Shown here: piece by piece, positions 9,601 to 18,293 of the stretch | Position numbering within the stretch: position 1 is the first letter of the stretch | Layout: every line of letters starts with the position of its first letter | Made by a program: the position numbers and the translations under genes | Source: Planctomycetota bacterium | Lineage (GTDB): Bacteria; Planctomycetota; Phycisphaerae; Sedimentisphaerales; Anaerohalosphaeraceae | Length of the DNA stretch: 64,000 nt | NCBI GenBank assembly: GCA_013349435.1 | Contig: DUZQ01000003.1 | Coordinates: 25,488 to 89,487 of the forward strand | Reading direction: 5' to 3' | The notes under the pieces: model-generated | What the model was told of the DNA's origin: nothing | What the model saw: only the letters and a program-made list of their open reading frames with translations | Databases searched by the model: none

Positions 9601-10276
9601 CTGCATTTATTCCCGCCTCAAAAGCCGGCGCGTATATCTCGCGTAACGCCCTTTCGCTTACCACTGAGTTTGATGTGCGACGCCTGTGATCGGTATTGTT
9701 GGCAATGAAATGCTTGAGCGTGGCGACAACGCCCGTATTCTGCAGGCCGACGACGTAGTTTTCAATCATCCTTGCCGCCAGAAAAGGGTCCTCTCCGAAA
9801 TACTCGAAATTCCGGCCGCACTGTGAAATACGGTACATATTCATACCCGGCCCTAACAGAACGCCGATGCCGCCGGCCCTGCATTCTTCGCCTACACTTT
9901 TGGCATAAGCCCGGGCCAAATCGACATTCCATGTACTGGTCAAAGCAAGAGGGGCCGGAAAGGCTACGGATTTTTCCAAGTGGTCCTTATAATCTATAAG
10001 ACTCACACCCTGGGTGGCGTCCGAAAAACGCATTGAAGGAATGCCGTATTTCTCGTAGCCTTTTGTGAAAAATATGCTGTGCCCTCCAATCATTTCAATT
10101 TTTTCCTCAAGCGACATTTTGCCGATAATGCGTTCAGCTCTTGCCGTCGCCGCTTCGTATGAAACGGGAGGCTCGAAAGGCTCAAACGGGACCTCTTTTT
10201 TGAAATCCTGGCCGCACGTATGTCGGCCTGCGCCAAATGATAAAATTATGAAACACAGTGCAAATAACTTCTTCAT
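6656..10276 (-). CDS. GH3 - GH29 fusion glycosidase
   Basis: A 1206-residue two-enzyme protein. I chose the ATG at 10276 (MKKLFALC, AAAGGAGA upstream) rather than an in-frame TTG 33 bp further out. Signal peptide, then GH3 (about residues 35-715) with KHFIANNTDHRRR, the nucleophile Asp in VMSDWLSIWDAEKA, and a fibronectin-III-like end (ELKDFEKVHLKAGEKKTVYF). From about residue 724 a complete GH29 domain follows: HQTPRWLKDGKFGIYTHFG, EHHDGFAMWDT and the usual WFDYG nucleophile motif. The GH3 half is nearly identical to the next upstream gene (10,312-12,468). Family roles are beta-glycosidase or xylosidase (GH3) and alpha-L-fucosidase (GH29), so sequential removal of adjacent sugars is plausible (inference). 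Confidence 0.92.
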   Translation of the reverse strand: MKKLFALCFIILSFGAGRHTCGQDFKKEVPFEPFEPPVSYEAATARAERIIGKMSLEEKIEMIGGHSIFFTKGYEKYGIPSMRFSDATQGVSLIDYKDHLEKSVAFPAPLALTSTWNVDLARAYAKSVGEECRAGGIGVLLGPGMNMYRISQCGRNFEYFGEDPFLAARMIENYVVGLQNTGVVATLKHFIANNTDHRRRTSNSVVSERALREIYAPAFEAGINAGAMAVMTAYNQVNCEYCPHSKYVISKLLRKDLGFKWLVMSDWLSIWDAEKAIKSGLDLDMPGETEDGIYSENDPAEYLRREAPGLIEEGKVKEQDIDRMVKNIMATAFAMRFDEITVKDTSYLNNYDKHVEVALDTARQGIVLLKNDNQTLPFHAKQDDVILVTGRYVDKLAVGGGAAYVIGFDQVTLLDALKEQFGENVKHIEEPTDEEITEASVVIYSAATYDSEGSDVPFDLPEYINTDIGRIATLNDKTVVIIYTGGGKNMSRWNNEVPAILYCWYPGQVGNKALAEIIAGTTNPSGKLPITIERRFEDSPGYPYLPEGEELYSDFEFDMAMGKPVYDINYKEGIFAGYRWYEHKNIQPLYAFGHGLSYTTFEYSNLKTDAQKYTIGDDVLVKVDVTNTGKAAGKEIVQLYVRDLEATVERPAKELKDFEKVHLKAGEKKTVYFTLEKRDFAFWDEDTSSWKVEPGEFEIQIGASSADIKLKEKIMLTQISAQTPIGNGPYEPGWESLSMHQTPRWLKDGKFGIYTHFGIYCYTATSSNATWNSHIAYLRPNHKEAKEFYERFGKITPEFGYKDLIPYFKAEKFDAKEWAQLFKKAGAKFAGPVAEHHDGFAMWDTKWSKWNAANMGPKRDVVGELEKAIKAEGMKFVTAFHHAANWDFFTVWDKSTDAGNPEYADLYGQPHERGEPYIDEDFHQEWYGKLIEVVDKYGPDFVWFDYGLDRIREDYVKDFVAYYYNKASALDKEVIISYKGHDLPLGVGLLDYELGQEAYLTHYEWITDSSIDDQGAWGYIPNLNYKSVNRLVDNLVDRVSKNGYLLMNVGPKHDGTIPDGAKKGLLGMGEWLAINGEAIYGTRAWTKYGEGPTNVGRKGRGDSSFNEADLNYTGEDIRFTVKGDNLYAVVLDWPGEEVLIKSITAKSVWDVEGYNLYPGEIQSITMLGDGKELDWKLEKGKGLTIKTPDERPCEHAFVFKIVRKHR

Positions 10277-10311
10277 AATGCGTCTCCTTTCAGGTAATGT
10301 TACGTTCAATC

Positions 10312-12468
10312 TTAATTCACATAAATTCTTTCTTTTAATCTTATATCAGCCGATGAAGCACCGATTTGAATTTCAAATTCACCGGCCTCGACCTTCCAGG
10401 ATGAAGTATCTTCGTCCCAGAAAGCAAAGTCCCGTTTCTTAAGTGTGAAATATACAGTTTTCTTCTCGCCTGCTTTCAAATGAACTTTTTCAAAATCCTT
10501 AAGTTCTTTGGCGGGACGCTCGACCGCAGCTTCCAAATCTCTTACATAAAGCTGCACTATCTCTTTGCCGGCCACTTGACCTGTATTTGTTACGTCAACT
10601 TTCACCAGCACGTCATCACCTGTATTATAATTTCGGGAGTCGGTCTTTAAGTCGGAATATTCGAACGTAGTGTATGACAGGCCGTGCCCGAAGGCATAAA
10701 GCGGCTGGATGTTTTTATGTTCGTACCAGCGGTAGCCCGCGAAAACCCCTTCGTGGTAGTTTACGTCAAAGACAGGATGGTCCATGCCGAAATCATACTC
10801 AAGAGCGGCAGGATGTAATTCTTCGCCGGCGGGCAGGTACGGATAGCCGGGTGAATCTTCGAACCTGCGCTCGATTGTAATCGGCAGCTTTCCCGACGGA
10901 TTCGTAACACCAGCGATAATTTCTGCTAAAGCCTTGTTTCCAACCTGGCCCGGATACCAGCAGTATAAAACGGCCGCTGCATCGTTGTTCCAGCTACTCA
11001 TATTTCTGCCGCCGCCGGCATTCATAACAACGACTGTTTTGTCATTCAATTTTGCTATCCTGCTGATTGTTTTGTTCATATCTTCGGGCAGGTCAAAAGA
11101 GATGTCCCGACCTTCAGTATCATTTGTTCCTGCGCTATAGATTACTATCGAGGCATCGGCAATTTCCTCGTCCGTCGGAGACTCTGTGTGTTTTACATTT
11201 TCGCCGAATTGCGCCCTTAAAGCATCAAGTATTGTTATGACATCAAAACCTTCAACATAGGCGGAACCGCCACCGCGTGCTAATTTGGTTGCATATTTGC
11301 CGGTCAACAGGATTACATCACCTTCTTTCGCGCGGAAAGGCAAGGTTTCGTTTTCGTTTTTAAGCAGTACAATGCCCTGGCGTGCCGTTTCAAGTGCGAC
11401 TTCAACATGCTTATCATAATTATTTAAATAAGAAGTATCCTTCACTTGCCGCCCGGTCAAACCCATAGCAATTATAGTCGTCAGGATATGTTTAACCATA
11501 GGGTCTATATCTGCTTCCTGTACTTTTCCTTCTTTAACCAGGGACGGAGCTTGTCCGCGAAGGAATTTATCATGACCTTCGGGACAGAAAGAACAGTTGA
11601 CATCTTCGCCCGGCATATCGAGGTCCAGGCCCGACTTAAGTGCCTTTTCGGCATCCCATATCGACACCCAGTCACTCATTACAAGCCACTGAAAACCCAA
11701 ATCCCGCCGCAATAGTTTGCCGACCACATATTTACTTTGCGGCGAGTATTCGCCGTTAACCAGATTAAAGGAAGTCATCACGGCCATCGCACCTGCATCT
11801 ACACCCGCTTCGAATGCCGGCATATAAATCTCGTGCAGTGCCCTTTCGCTTACCACCGAGTTGGACCTTCGACGCCTGAAATCGCTGTTGTTGGCGATAA
11901 AATGCTTGAGCGTGGCGATTGTTTGCGTGTTTTGCAACCCGACTACATAATTTTCAATCATTCTTGCAGCCAGATAAGGGTCTTCGCCGAAATACTCAAA
12001 ATTACGCCCGTTCTGAGAAATACGGTACATATTCATACCCGGCCCTAAAAGAACAGCGATGCCGCCGGCCCTGCATTCTTCGCCGATGCTCTCGGCATAA
12101 GCCCGGGCCAAATCGGTATTCCACGTACTGGTTAAGGCAATAGGAGCGGGAAAAGCTACGGATTTGTCCAATTCAATAATTCCATCTGTAAGACGGACAC
12201 CTTGTGTGGCATCTGCAAATTGTATAGAAGCAATGCCGTATTTATCATAGCCCTTCGTGAAAAACATATTGTATCCTCCAATCATGGCGATTTTTTCCTC
12301 AAGTGACATTTGCCCGAGGATACTTTCGGCTTTTGCCAGGGCGGTTTCGTAAGGAACAGGAGGTTCGAAAGGCTTGAACGGGGCTTCTTTTTGAAATTCC
12401 TGCTCAATCGTATTTTGGCATGCGCCAAACAACAAAACCGTCAAACACAGTGCAAATAATTTTTTCAT
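10312..12468 (-). CDS. GH3 beta-glycosidase lipoprotein
   Basis: A 718-residue GH3 enzyme with a lipobox (LLFGAC, residues 13-18). GH3 marks: KHFIANNSDFRRR, the nucleophile Asp in WLVMSDWVSIWDAEKA, GLDLDMPGE, and a C-terminal fibronectin-III-like domain (AAVERPAKELKDFEK). It ends at ADIRLKERIYVN, exactly where the GH3 half of the neighbouring fusion protein continues into GH29. The two genes share long near-identical DNA stretches (for example 10,335-10,560 against about 8,145-8,370), a recent tandem duplication. The 35-bp gap suggests one transcript. The substrate cannot be predicted from sequence alone. Confidence 0.93.
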   Translation of the reverse strand: MKKLFALCLTVLLFGACQNTIEQEFQKEAPFKPFEPPVPYETALAKAESILGQMSLEEKIAMIGGYNMFFTKGYDKYGIASIQFADATQGVRLTDGIIELDKSVAFPAPIALTSTWNTDLARAYAESIGEECRAGGIAVLLGPGMNMYRISQNGRNFEYFGEDPYLAARMIENYVVGLQNTQTIATLKHFIANNSDFRRRRSNSVVSERALHEIYMPAFEAGVDAGAMAVMTSFNLVNGEYSPQSKYVVGKLLRRDLGFQWLVMSDWVSIWDAEKALKSGLDLDMPGEDVNCSFCPEGHDKFLRGQAPSLVKEGKVQEADIDPMVKHILTTIIAMGLTGRQVKDTSYLNNYDKHVEVALETARQGIVLLKNENETLPFRAKEGDVILLTGKYATKLARGGGSAYVEGFDVITILDALRAQFGENVKHTESPTDEEIADASIVIYSAGTNDTEGRDISFDLPEDMNKTISRIAKLNDKTVVVMNAGGGRNMSSWNNDAAAVLYCWYPGQVGNKALAEIIAGVTNPSGKLPITIERRFEDSPGYPYLPAGEELHPAALEYDFGMDHPVFDVNYHEGVFAGYRWYEHKNIQPLYAFGHGLSYTTFEYSDLKTDSRNYNTGDDVLVKVDVTNTGQVAGKEIVQLYVRDLEAAVERPAKELKDFEKVHLKAGEKKTVYFTLKKRDFAFWDEDTSSWKVEAGEFEIQIGASSADIRLKERIYVN

Positions 12469-12518
12469 AATCTGCCTCTTTTTATTTTTTTAACATCCGT
12501 TTGTCGGCGGTTTGGAAT

Positions 12519-13415
12519 TTATTTTACGGAGTCATCGGGTGCCATATCCAGTTCTTTGTAAAGCTCGCGTCGGCCTGCTTTATCCCCTTTAATAGTTTCG
12601 AGGGCATATTCGGCGACTTCCTTTGCCTTCTCACGAGGCACAACGATGACGCCGTCACCATCGGCAACGATTACATCGCCGGGGCAAACGAGAACGCCGC
12701 CGCAGGAAACAGGGCGATTGACGCTCTCGATAATGTTTCGCCCGGGCCGGATGCCCCGGGTGACCTTTTTAATGTAGAGGGGAATCTTTTGGGCGGCCAC
12801 TTCGTCTGTGTCGCGGGCGCCGCCGCTGGTAACAACGCCGACACAGCCCTTGCTTTTCCACTCCATTATGTTATGTGAACCGATATTACCTGCATCAGTG
12901 GAAGGGTCATCGTCGATAACCAGAGCGGCGCCCGCACGCAGGATTTCGACAAATGGTTCACCGGTAACATTAGCATACATATAGTCAATCCAGTCGTCGA
13001 ATTCTTTGATGCTCATATTGCCTCTTGCCGCCGGCTGGTTGGTGGGAACGTAACGGACGGTAACGGCTATACCGACAAAGCGGTGGGTAAAGTGGGTGGT
13101 GTCTTTCCAGGAGGCGTGTATCTCGGCAGACATAAGACCGACATCGGCAAGACCCGCTTTGTCCATCCCGTCGGAAACATCGCTGACACGAAGGCCCCTG
13201 AAAAGCTCCAGGATTTGCCGGTCCTGCTGTTTTGTATAGACTTTGGTTTGCATAAAGTTATACCCGGCCCGCAACTGCTGCTCGGTCGGTTTTTCAGGAG
13301 CGGGATTGTTCTTGTCTTCCTGCTTGCTTATAGTGGAAAAAGCGCTGGCGGCAAATATTGAAAAAGTGATAACGGCAAGAGCAGTCAGTTTTAATTTGCT
13401 GTTTGTAATTCTCAT
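12519..13415 (-). CDS. Exported RraA-like (HMG/CHA aldolase-type) protein
   Basis: A 298-residue protein. The start is the ATG at 13415 with AAGGAG upstream; an in-frame TTG 36 bp earlier is less likely. Residues 1-30 form a signal peptide (LKLTALAVITFSIFAASAFS). The rest is the RraA fold: LRVSDVSDGMDK, VGVVTSGGARDTDEV, and the metal/substrate loop GDVIVADGDGVIVVP. The family includes 4-hydroxy-4-methyl-2-oxoglutarate aldolase, oxaloacetate decarboxylase and RNase E regulators, normally cytoplasmic. An exported copy in a glycan cluster is unusual; a role on a sugar-derived oxo acid is only a guess. Confidence 0.88.
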   Translation of the reverse strand: MRITNSKLKLTALAVITFSIFAASAFSTISKQEDKNNPAPEKPTEQQLRAGYNFMQTKVYTKQQDRQILELFRGLRVSDVSDGMDKAGLADVGLMSAEIHASWKDTTHFTHRFVGIAVTVRYVPTNQPAARGNMSIKEFDDWIDYMYANVTGEPFVEILRAGAALVIDDDPSTDAGNIGSHNIMEWKSKGCVGVVTSGGARDTDEVAAQKIPLYIKKVTRGIRPGRNIIESVNRPVSCGGVLVCPGDVIVADGDGVIVVPREKAKEVAEYALETIKGDKAGRRELYKELDMAPDDSVK

Positions 13416-13475
13416 TATCCATCTCCTTGTGAGCGGTAGTATTTCAACCAAGGATTATATATTTTTCAGAATAAG

Positions 13476-14837
13476 TCAGAAAACCAGCTTGATGGATGTA
13501 TCCTTCATCGCCGTTAACGGAATCCAGATAACAAGATTGTCATCCTCAAATCCTGAGCGATAATTGTTGAATTTCGTGTCGTTTATCATAAGTTCGAAAG
13601 GCCTGTCTTTATCCAGCCCACTGATTACGAATACCGGATTAATCAGCGGTCTTTCAAGGCCGGCCTTAAATAATAATTGCAAATCACCCTTGCCGGATGT
13701 TCTGGTTAATTTATAAGCCTTCTCTTTTATTTCATAACCGTCATAGCTGTACCCGTCGCATTGCATTATCAGTTGAGGCGCCGCCTCCCAGCTCCCGGCC
13801 AGATTTACGAGCTTATCGACACGCTGCTGCTCGGTGGGTTCGTCGGTCATTCCCACCAGATAAACTTGAGTTAAGGTCTTTTCGGTTTTCTCATGCCAGC
13901 GCCATTTTATCACATGCGACAGTGCGGATGACCATTGCTCATCGGGTCCAAAAATCGTCTTGCGGGGCCAGGTGATAAAAACGGTCTTATCGATATTTCG
14001 ATGGTCGTCCATCGGCATATAATAAGGTTTGACCTCCACATTGCCCGAAGTAACAATGGTGAAGGGATGGTATTTGCTTTTGAGGTTCACCATCTGGATA
14101 TTGGCCGGTTCAAACAGGCTGCAGTCCGGCGGATAAGGCTTGTAATTAATGCGTTTATATTCGCCGTCCATCGTGATAAGAGTCAGTGCCTCGGTTTCAA
14201 TAATTTCCGGCGGCTGCTTGCCGGAATATGAAATGAAAGTTTCCTGTGTTTCGAAAACGGTTCCCCGAATTCCCCAGAAAGCGCAGTGTCCGGGCAGTCC
14301 CCAGAAAGCGACCGCATCTTCTGTTTTTCCCGTATAGATTTTGATTACACGAACCGAGACACCGTCCGGATAGATATAGTACCATTCATCCGACCAGTCC
14401 CCCTGGCCGTACGGCGAGCCGCTGTCAACGTATGTGTGCAGGATTTCACCCTCAGGCGTCTTTAAAACCCCCCGAAAACGTACCACCTTACGAGCCGGAC
14501 TTTGCCTTTCAATCCACATAACCGCATCCCGGTCGAACAAGACCTCTCCCCAGCCGGGGTGTTCCGTCTCAATCGAAGCGGTCTCTCCCCATTCATTGGA
14601 AAAGCCTATTCCTTCAGGGGTATAATAGGCTGCCTTTGGTGGACTGAAAACCATATAAAAGTCCTCGTCAGGGAAGGTTACCTTCACCGAATATTCCCTG
14701 TTACCCTTTTTAACGGGTTCGGTTAAACCTTCCGCCAGAAACTTATCGACCGGTTCCGGACTCCGGGAGAAAGAGGACAAACAAAAAAACAATACCGGTA
14801 AGCAAGTTACTATAGTTAATTTGTTTCTGAATTTCAT
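13476..14837 (-). CDS. Secreted protein of the same uncharacterised paralogous family
   Basis: A 453-residue protein with a signal peptide (LTIVTCLPVLFFCLSSFS). It aligns throughout with the protein at 24,551-25,969 and with the C-terminal two thirds of the LamG protein at 4,564-6,624. Shared marks are GDWSDEWYYIYPDGVSVR, INYKPYPPDCSLF, ANIQMVNLKSKYHPFTI, TQVYLVGMTDE and a C-terminal NPVFVISGL...LVIWIP block. There is no LamG domain here. I recognise no catalytic family. The invariant Asp, Trp, Tyr and Glu around the central motif would suit a carbohydrate-active enzyme. ATG start with AAAGGG upstream. Confidence 0.85.
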   Translation of the reverse strand: MKFRNKLTIVTCLPVLFFCLSSFSRSPEPVDKFLAEGLTEPVKKGNREYSVKVTFPDEDFYMVFSPPKAAYYTPEGIGFSNEWGETASIETEHPGWGEVLFDRDAVMWIERQSPARKVVRFRGVLKTPEGEILHTYVDSGSPYGQGDWSDEWYYIYPDGVSVRVIKIYTGKTEDAVAFWGLPGHCAFWGIRGTVFETQETFISYSGKQPPEIIETEALTLITMDGEYKRINYKPYPPDCSLFEPANIQMVNLKSKYHPFTIVTSGNVEVKPYYMPMDDHRNIDKTVFITWPRKTIFGPDEQWSSALSHVIKWRWHEKTEKTLTQVYLVGMTDEPTEQQRVDKLVNLAGSWEAAPQLIMQCDGYSYDGYEIKEKAYKLTRTSGKGDLQLLFKAGLERPLINPVFVISGLDKDRPFELMINDTKFNNYRSGFEDDNLVIWIPLTAMKDTSIKLVF

Positions 14838-14905
14838 TTTGCAGCCCTTTGTCTTTTACCATTTTTTTATAACATTATTCAGATTGGTTTAATGTCTATC
14901 CTGGT

Positions 14906-16675
14906 TTATTTGCGGCCGACATTATCAATCGGGCCTTCAAATCCCGGCCCACCAGCCGCCACGTACCCATAACTGGCGCCGGATTCGGACGGGCTTATCC
15001 AGAATGAATACAATTGACCGTGTTCTAATTCGAAGCGTAGCCGAACTTTTTTGCCCGAAAGCGACGACAAATCCCGGCCACCGTTCCAGGTTATTCGATG
15101 AACCGTTCTGTCCAGAGAAACCGGGCGGCAATTCTCAATGGTGAATGGCAATATCGCATTACCTTGAGCGTCCTGAATTTCTGCCCTTAACTGTCCATCC
15201 GGACAATCGACATTTACGAACAGGTATTTTCCGCAGAACGTGATTAGCCGGGTTGTCAAAAATCCGGGTTCATCGTCCGCGTTCATTGAGGCAAAACCAT
15301 CGCGCCGCAATATCGCCAGTCCGGTACTTCCGCCCGCATAAATATGACCCCCCAATTTGGGAGATTTTCCAGACCATCCCCCATAATAAAAATACAGGGA
15401 ATCGCCAACCACCAGGCAACATCCCCCGGCGGAATGAATATAGGCGCGATCCCAATCACCTTTTCGTTTCGTTGCCCCAATGAAGGGTGTGCGTTCCGGT
15501 CGGTGCCAGTGAAAACCGTCGCGGCTGTATCCGAGCATTAGCTGGGTTATTTTCGGAAATCCGCCTTCCATGCACACAGGATTGGGGGGTCCCTGGTGCA
15601 TTGTAAAAAGTCCCAGCATAATGCTCTCATAGGCAACAGCGTCGAGTTTATAAAGCTGAGCGGGGCGCATCACATCGGCGTCGGGCAAATCCAGAATATC
15701 GGAGCCCACCCAGAATACCCGACCTTTATTTTTAGCTTTGAAACCCTCGTAAAGTGTTCGTCTCGAAAGATATTCGGCGCCCTCAACAAAATCAGAGAAT
15801 TCATAGTAATCTCGTGTTCTCGGCCCAATTTCATAAGGTCGGTATTCATCCGAACGAATACTTAAGACCCATTTTTTCCGAAATGGATTGTAAAAGATGG
15901 TCGTGTTGTCCCCACTGAGCCCGATTCTTGAAAGTTGCCGCCAGTGAATCCCGTCCGCCGAGGTGAATAATCGCCCGCCCTGTTCGTCGTCCGGCGGCCT
16001 GCGAGACGTGTCCATCTGCTTTGCATAAAATAAAGCTTCATCACCTGCAAACATCTCTTCATGGGTGATGGGATACGAGTACAGGAGCATTTTGAATCGT
16101 TCTTCGGGGCGATCCGCTTCATGATCCAGCCAGACAGAAACGCCGTCCCGGCGAGAAGTCCCCACGTCAATGACCTGGTTGGTGCCCGGTACTATATCAA
16201 GTTCCGGGCGCTCCCAATAAATGCCGTCTTTGCTTGTGGCGTACGCCGTTTCGTTAAAGAATCCGGCAAGATACCATATCTTGAACAAACCATCCCTGAA
16301 ATCATAAAAAACGCCGTCACTGAAAGGAGCCGCGACCGGCATCATTCCGCCGTTCATTTCGAGAGCGGTTTGGGGTTTGAGAACGGGATTGCCTTGAAAC
16401 TTTTTCGCTTTGTGAAAGACGCGCCGCAGAGTCGTTTCCCGAATCAAAAAATCATCTACAAACAACTGGCGTCCCACATCAACCGGAATAACAGCAGGCA
16501 CATTCTCCAGATACGGCACGGGCATGGGGGCGTAGCAATTCGGATTCAGGTCATCCGGGGGCCATTCATCCGGCAGGACAATTCCGTTGTAAAGCCGTTC
16601 GCCGGCACCGCACGGCGACGCGAACCTTAAAGTGAGCATTGTAATTATGATTAATTTTACATATAATTGTTTCAT
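14906..16675 (-). CDS. Secreted five-bladed propeller glycosidase-like protein
   Basis: A 589-residue protein. I chose the ATG at 16675 (MKQLYVK, with AGGGGGAC upstream); an upstream in-frame start (16744) lies inside a duplicated fragment of another gene. Signal peptide, then RQLFVDDFLIRETTLRRVFH near residue 50, a lead-in typical of planctomycete GH32/GH43-like propellers. Blade-type repeats follow: LFKIWYLAGFF, AYATSKDGIYWERPE, LFTSADGIHWRQ, MLGYSRDGFHWHRPE. A beta-sandwich-like C-terminus ends the protein. Catalytic residues are not obvious, so it may be a divergent hydrolase or a binding protein. Confidence 0.75.
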   Translation of the reverse strand: MKQLYVKLIIITMLTLRFASPCGAGERLYNGIVLPDEWPPDDLNPNCYAPMPVPYLENVPAVIPVDVGRQLFVDDFLIRETTLRRVFHKAKKFQGNPVLKPQTALEMNGGMMPVAAPFSDGVFYDFRDGLFKIWYLAGFFNETAYATSKDGIYWERPELDIVPGTNQVIDVGTSRRDGVSVWLDHEADRPEERFKMLLYSYPITHEEMFAGDEALFYAKQMDTSRRPPDDEQGGRLFTSADGIHWRQLSRIGLSGDNTTIFYNPFRKKWVLSIRSDEYRPYEIGPRTRDYYEFSDFVEGAEYLSRRTLYEGFKAKNKGRVFWVGSDILDLPDADVMRPAQLYKLDAVAYESIMLGLFTMHQGPPNPVCMEGGFPKITQLMLGYSRDGFHWHRPERTPFIGATKRKGDWDRAYIHSAGGCCLVVGDSLYFYYGGWSGKSPKLGGHIYAGGSTGLAILRRDGFASMNADDEPGFLTTRLITFCGKYLFVNVDCPDGQLRAEIQDAQGNAILPFTIENCRPVSLDRTVHRITWNGGRDLSSLSGKKVRLRFELEHGQLYSFWISPSESGASYGYVAAGGPGFEGPIDNVGRK

Positions 16676-16715
16676 ACGTCCCCCTTGAACGTTCGCCAAA
16701 CCGAAAAATATTACC

Positions 16716-16813
16716 CTTTCATTTCCATATCGATTGCAGTTCATATACTTCGAGATTATTGATTTTCAGGTCGTTAATCCTTTGCCCGCCGTCGCCGGCT
16801 CCGAACCTCATGC
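16716..16813 (-). pseudogene. 98-bp duplicated remnant of a GH32 3' end
   Basis: These 98 bases match 18,291-18,388 with a single difference. The source segment encodes the last 30 or so residues and stop codon of the GH32 gene at 18,294-20,078. The copy lies upstream of the propeller gene and downstream of the second GH32-like gene. It looks like what is left of a tandem GH32 duplication, and it creates a false upstream start for the neighbouring reading frame. Confidence 0.85.
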
Positions 16814-16840
16814 TTTTTGTTTTGGTCTGTCATCCTATGC

Positions 16841-18259
16841 CTACTCGTGAACTCGTAACAGGCACTTATGAACATCTACTTTGCCTCCTTCCACACTGAA
16901 CATCAGAGTAGATTCCATGGGCCACCACTTATCAACGATACAGGTCTGCGCAAACTGGTCATTGATAAAGCATTCAATCAACGTATCATCAACGAACACC
17001 TGGATTTTGACCGATTCCGAAGTGTCCACCGGGCAGGGACGACCATAGGGACGCCCAAGGTCAATGCCGGGGCCGTTAACTGAAAGTGTTGCCTGGCTGG
17101 GAATAAGACCCAGGTGATACTTACCACCAAAAGAAATCGTAATCCGGCTTTGAGGGTCCATCTTGATACGGTAGTCCAACATATAGGCGGGCGGCACAGC
17201 GAGTGAAGTTCGCGATGGTTGTTCTGTCAGATCTATGGCTGTCTTGTTGAAAAAAGCGACAATCTCTTCAGCCGGTTTCATGTAAAGCAGACCTTCAGGT
17301 CCTTCATAAACCTCGCGCGGTATGGGCATTGAGCGTCCGCTCCACCCTCCGAACCACAAGTAGCGTTTCCCGTCCCAGGTCGTCTTTGCCGCCTGGCCGG
17401 CCGTGTCTAATTCACGCACTAAAATAGAATTCCAGAATTTCGGGCGAATGTATGGGCCCCGGGCACTTTTTGCATAACTATACCCGAAATCATTTCCGAT
17501 TATATAATGAGTATTCCCAAACCTCAGATAGCTTGGTGTTTCATCACCAGGAACTCCCTCGATTGGCATTTCCTGTTTCCAATTGATCAGATCATCAGAT
17601 GTCAGCAGGGCAAAACGCCCCCACCATTGATTGGGAACGTTTGCAAATAAAATCATCCAGTATTCCCTGCTTTCCGGATTCCAGAATATTTCAGGATCGC
17701 GGAAATCACGGGTGGGATGATTGGCATAATGAATACCATCCGGTGCTATCATGTGCTCCGGATGTTTTGTCCAATTGATAAGGTCTCGGCTTGTTGCGTG
17801 GGATATAAATTCCCTACCCTTGGGATTTAAAGGATTCCAATTCGTGTACCAGGCATGAAAAACCCCGTCTTTCTCTATGACGTCACCGGTGAAAATACAG
17901 CCCCCATCCGGTCCTGTTGGATCGTTCTTATCAACACTTAATGCCGCAGGCAGTTCTTTCCAGTTCACTAAATCCGTCGATACAATATGTTCCCAATTTA
18001 CATCATAGTTGCCTGCGGGATTGGTTAAATAAAAAACGTGGTACTCACCGTTCCAATAGAAAGGCATCGGGTCACCAAATCCACGACGACCAGGTACGAA
18101 TCGGAATCGTGAACGCTGGGGCTTTTTATTAGCCGACTCTTCCTTGGCTGCGTGGGCACTATTTTCAACCGCCGTTGCAGCGCCGGCGTGTGCGACACAC
18201 GATATGGTGAGACTAATTACAGTAAGAACGTATTTACTTATAATAATATTCTTTCCCAT
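16841..18259 (-). CDS. GH32-like glycosidase with atypical first motif
   Basis: A 472-residue protein. The ATG at 18259 (MGKNIIISKY, AGGAAG upstream) is preferred; the longer frame would run into the preceding gene. Signal peptide, then a GH32 propeller: GFGDPMPFYWNGEYHVFYL in place of the usual WMNDPNG block, keeping the Asp-Pro; FRDPEIFW for the RDP motif; a possible acid/base Glu in GDETPSYLRF rather than WECP. The C-terminal beta-sandwich has IQVFVDDTLIECFINDQF. GH32 enzymes act on fructans, but the divergent motif makes the substrate uncertain. Confidence 0.85.
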   Translation of the reverse strand: MGKNIIISKYVLTVISLTISCVAHAGAATAVENSAHAAKEESANKKPQRSRFRFVPGRRGFGDPMPFYWNGEYHVFYLTNPAGNYDVNWEHIVSTDLVNWKELPAALSVDKNDPTGPDGGCIFTGDVIEKDGVFHAWYTNWNPLNPKGREFISHATSRDLINWTKHPEHMIAPDGIHYANHPTRDFRDPEIFWNPESREYWMILFANVPNQWWGRFALLTSDDLINWKQEMPIEGVPGDETPSYLRFGNTHYIIGNDFGYSYAKSARGPYIRPKFWNSILVRELDTAGQAAKTTWDGKRYLWFGGWSGRSMPIPREVYEGPEGLLYMKPAEEIVAFFNKTAIDLTEQPSRTSLAVPPAYMLDYRIKMDPQSRITISFGGKYHLGLIPSQATLSVNGPGIDLGRPYGRPCPVDTSESVKIQVFVDDTLIECFINDQFAQTCIVDKWWPMESTLMFSVEGGKVDVHKCLLRVHE

Positions 18260-18293
18260 GTAGTATATGCTTCCTGGTTTTTCTAAATGGCTT

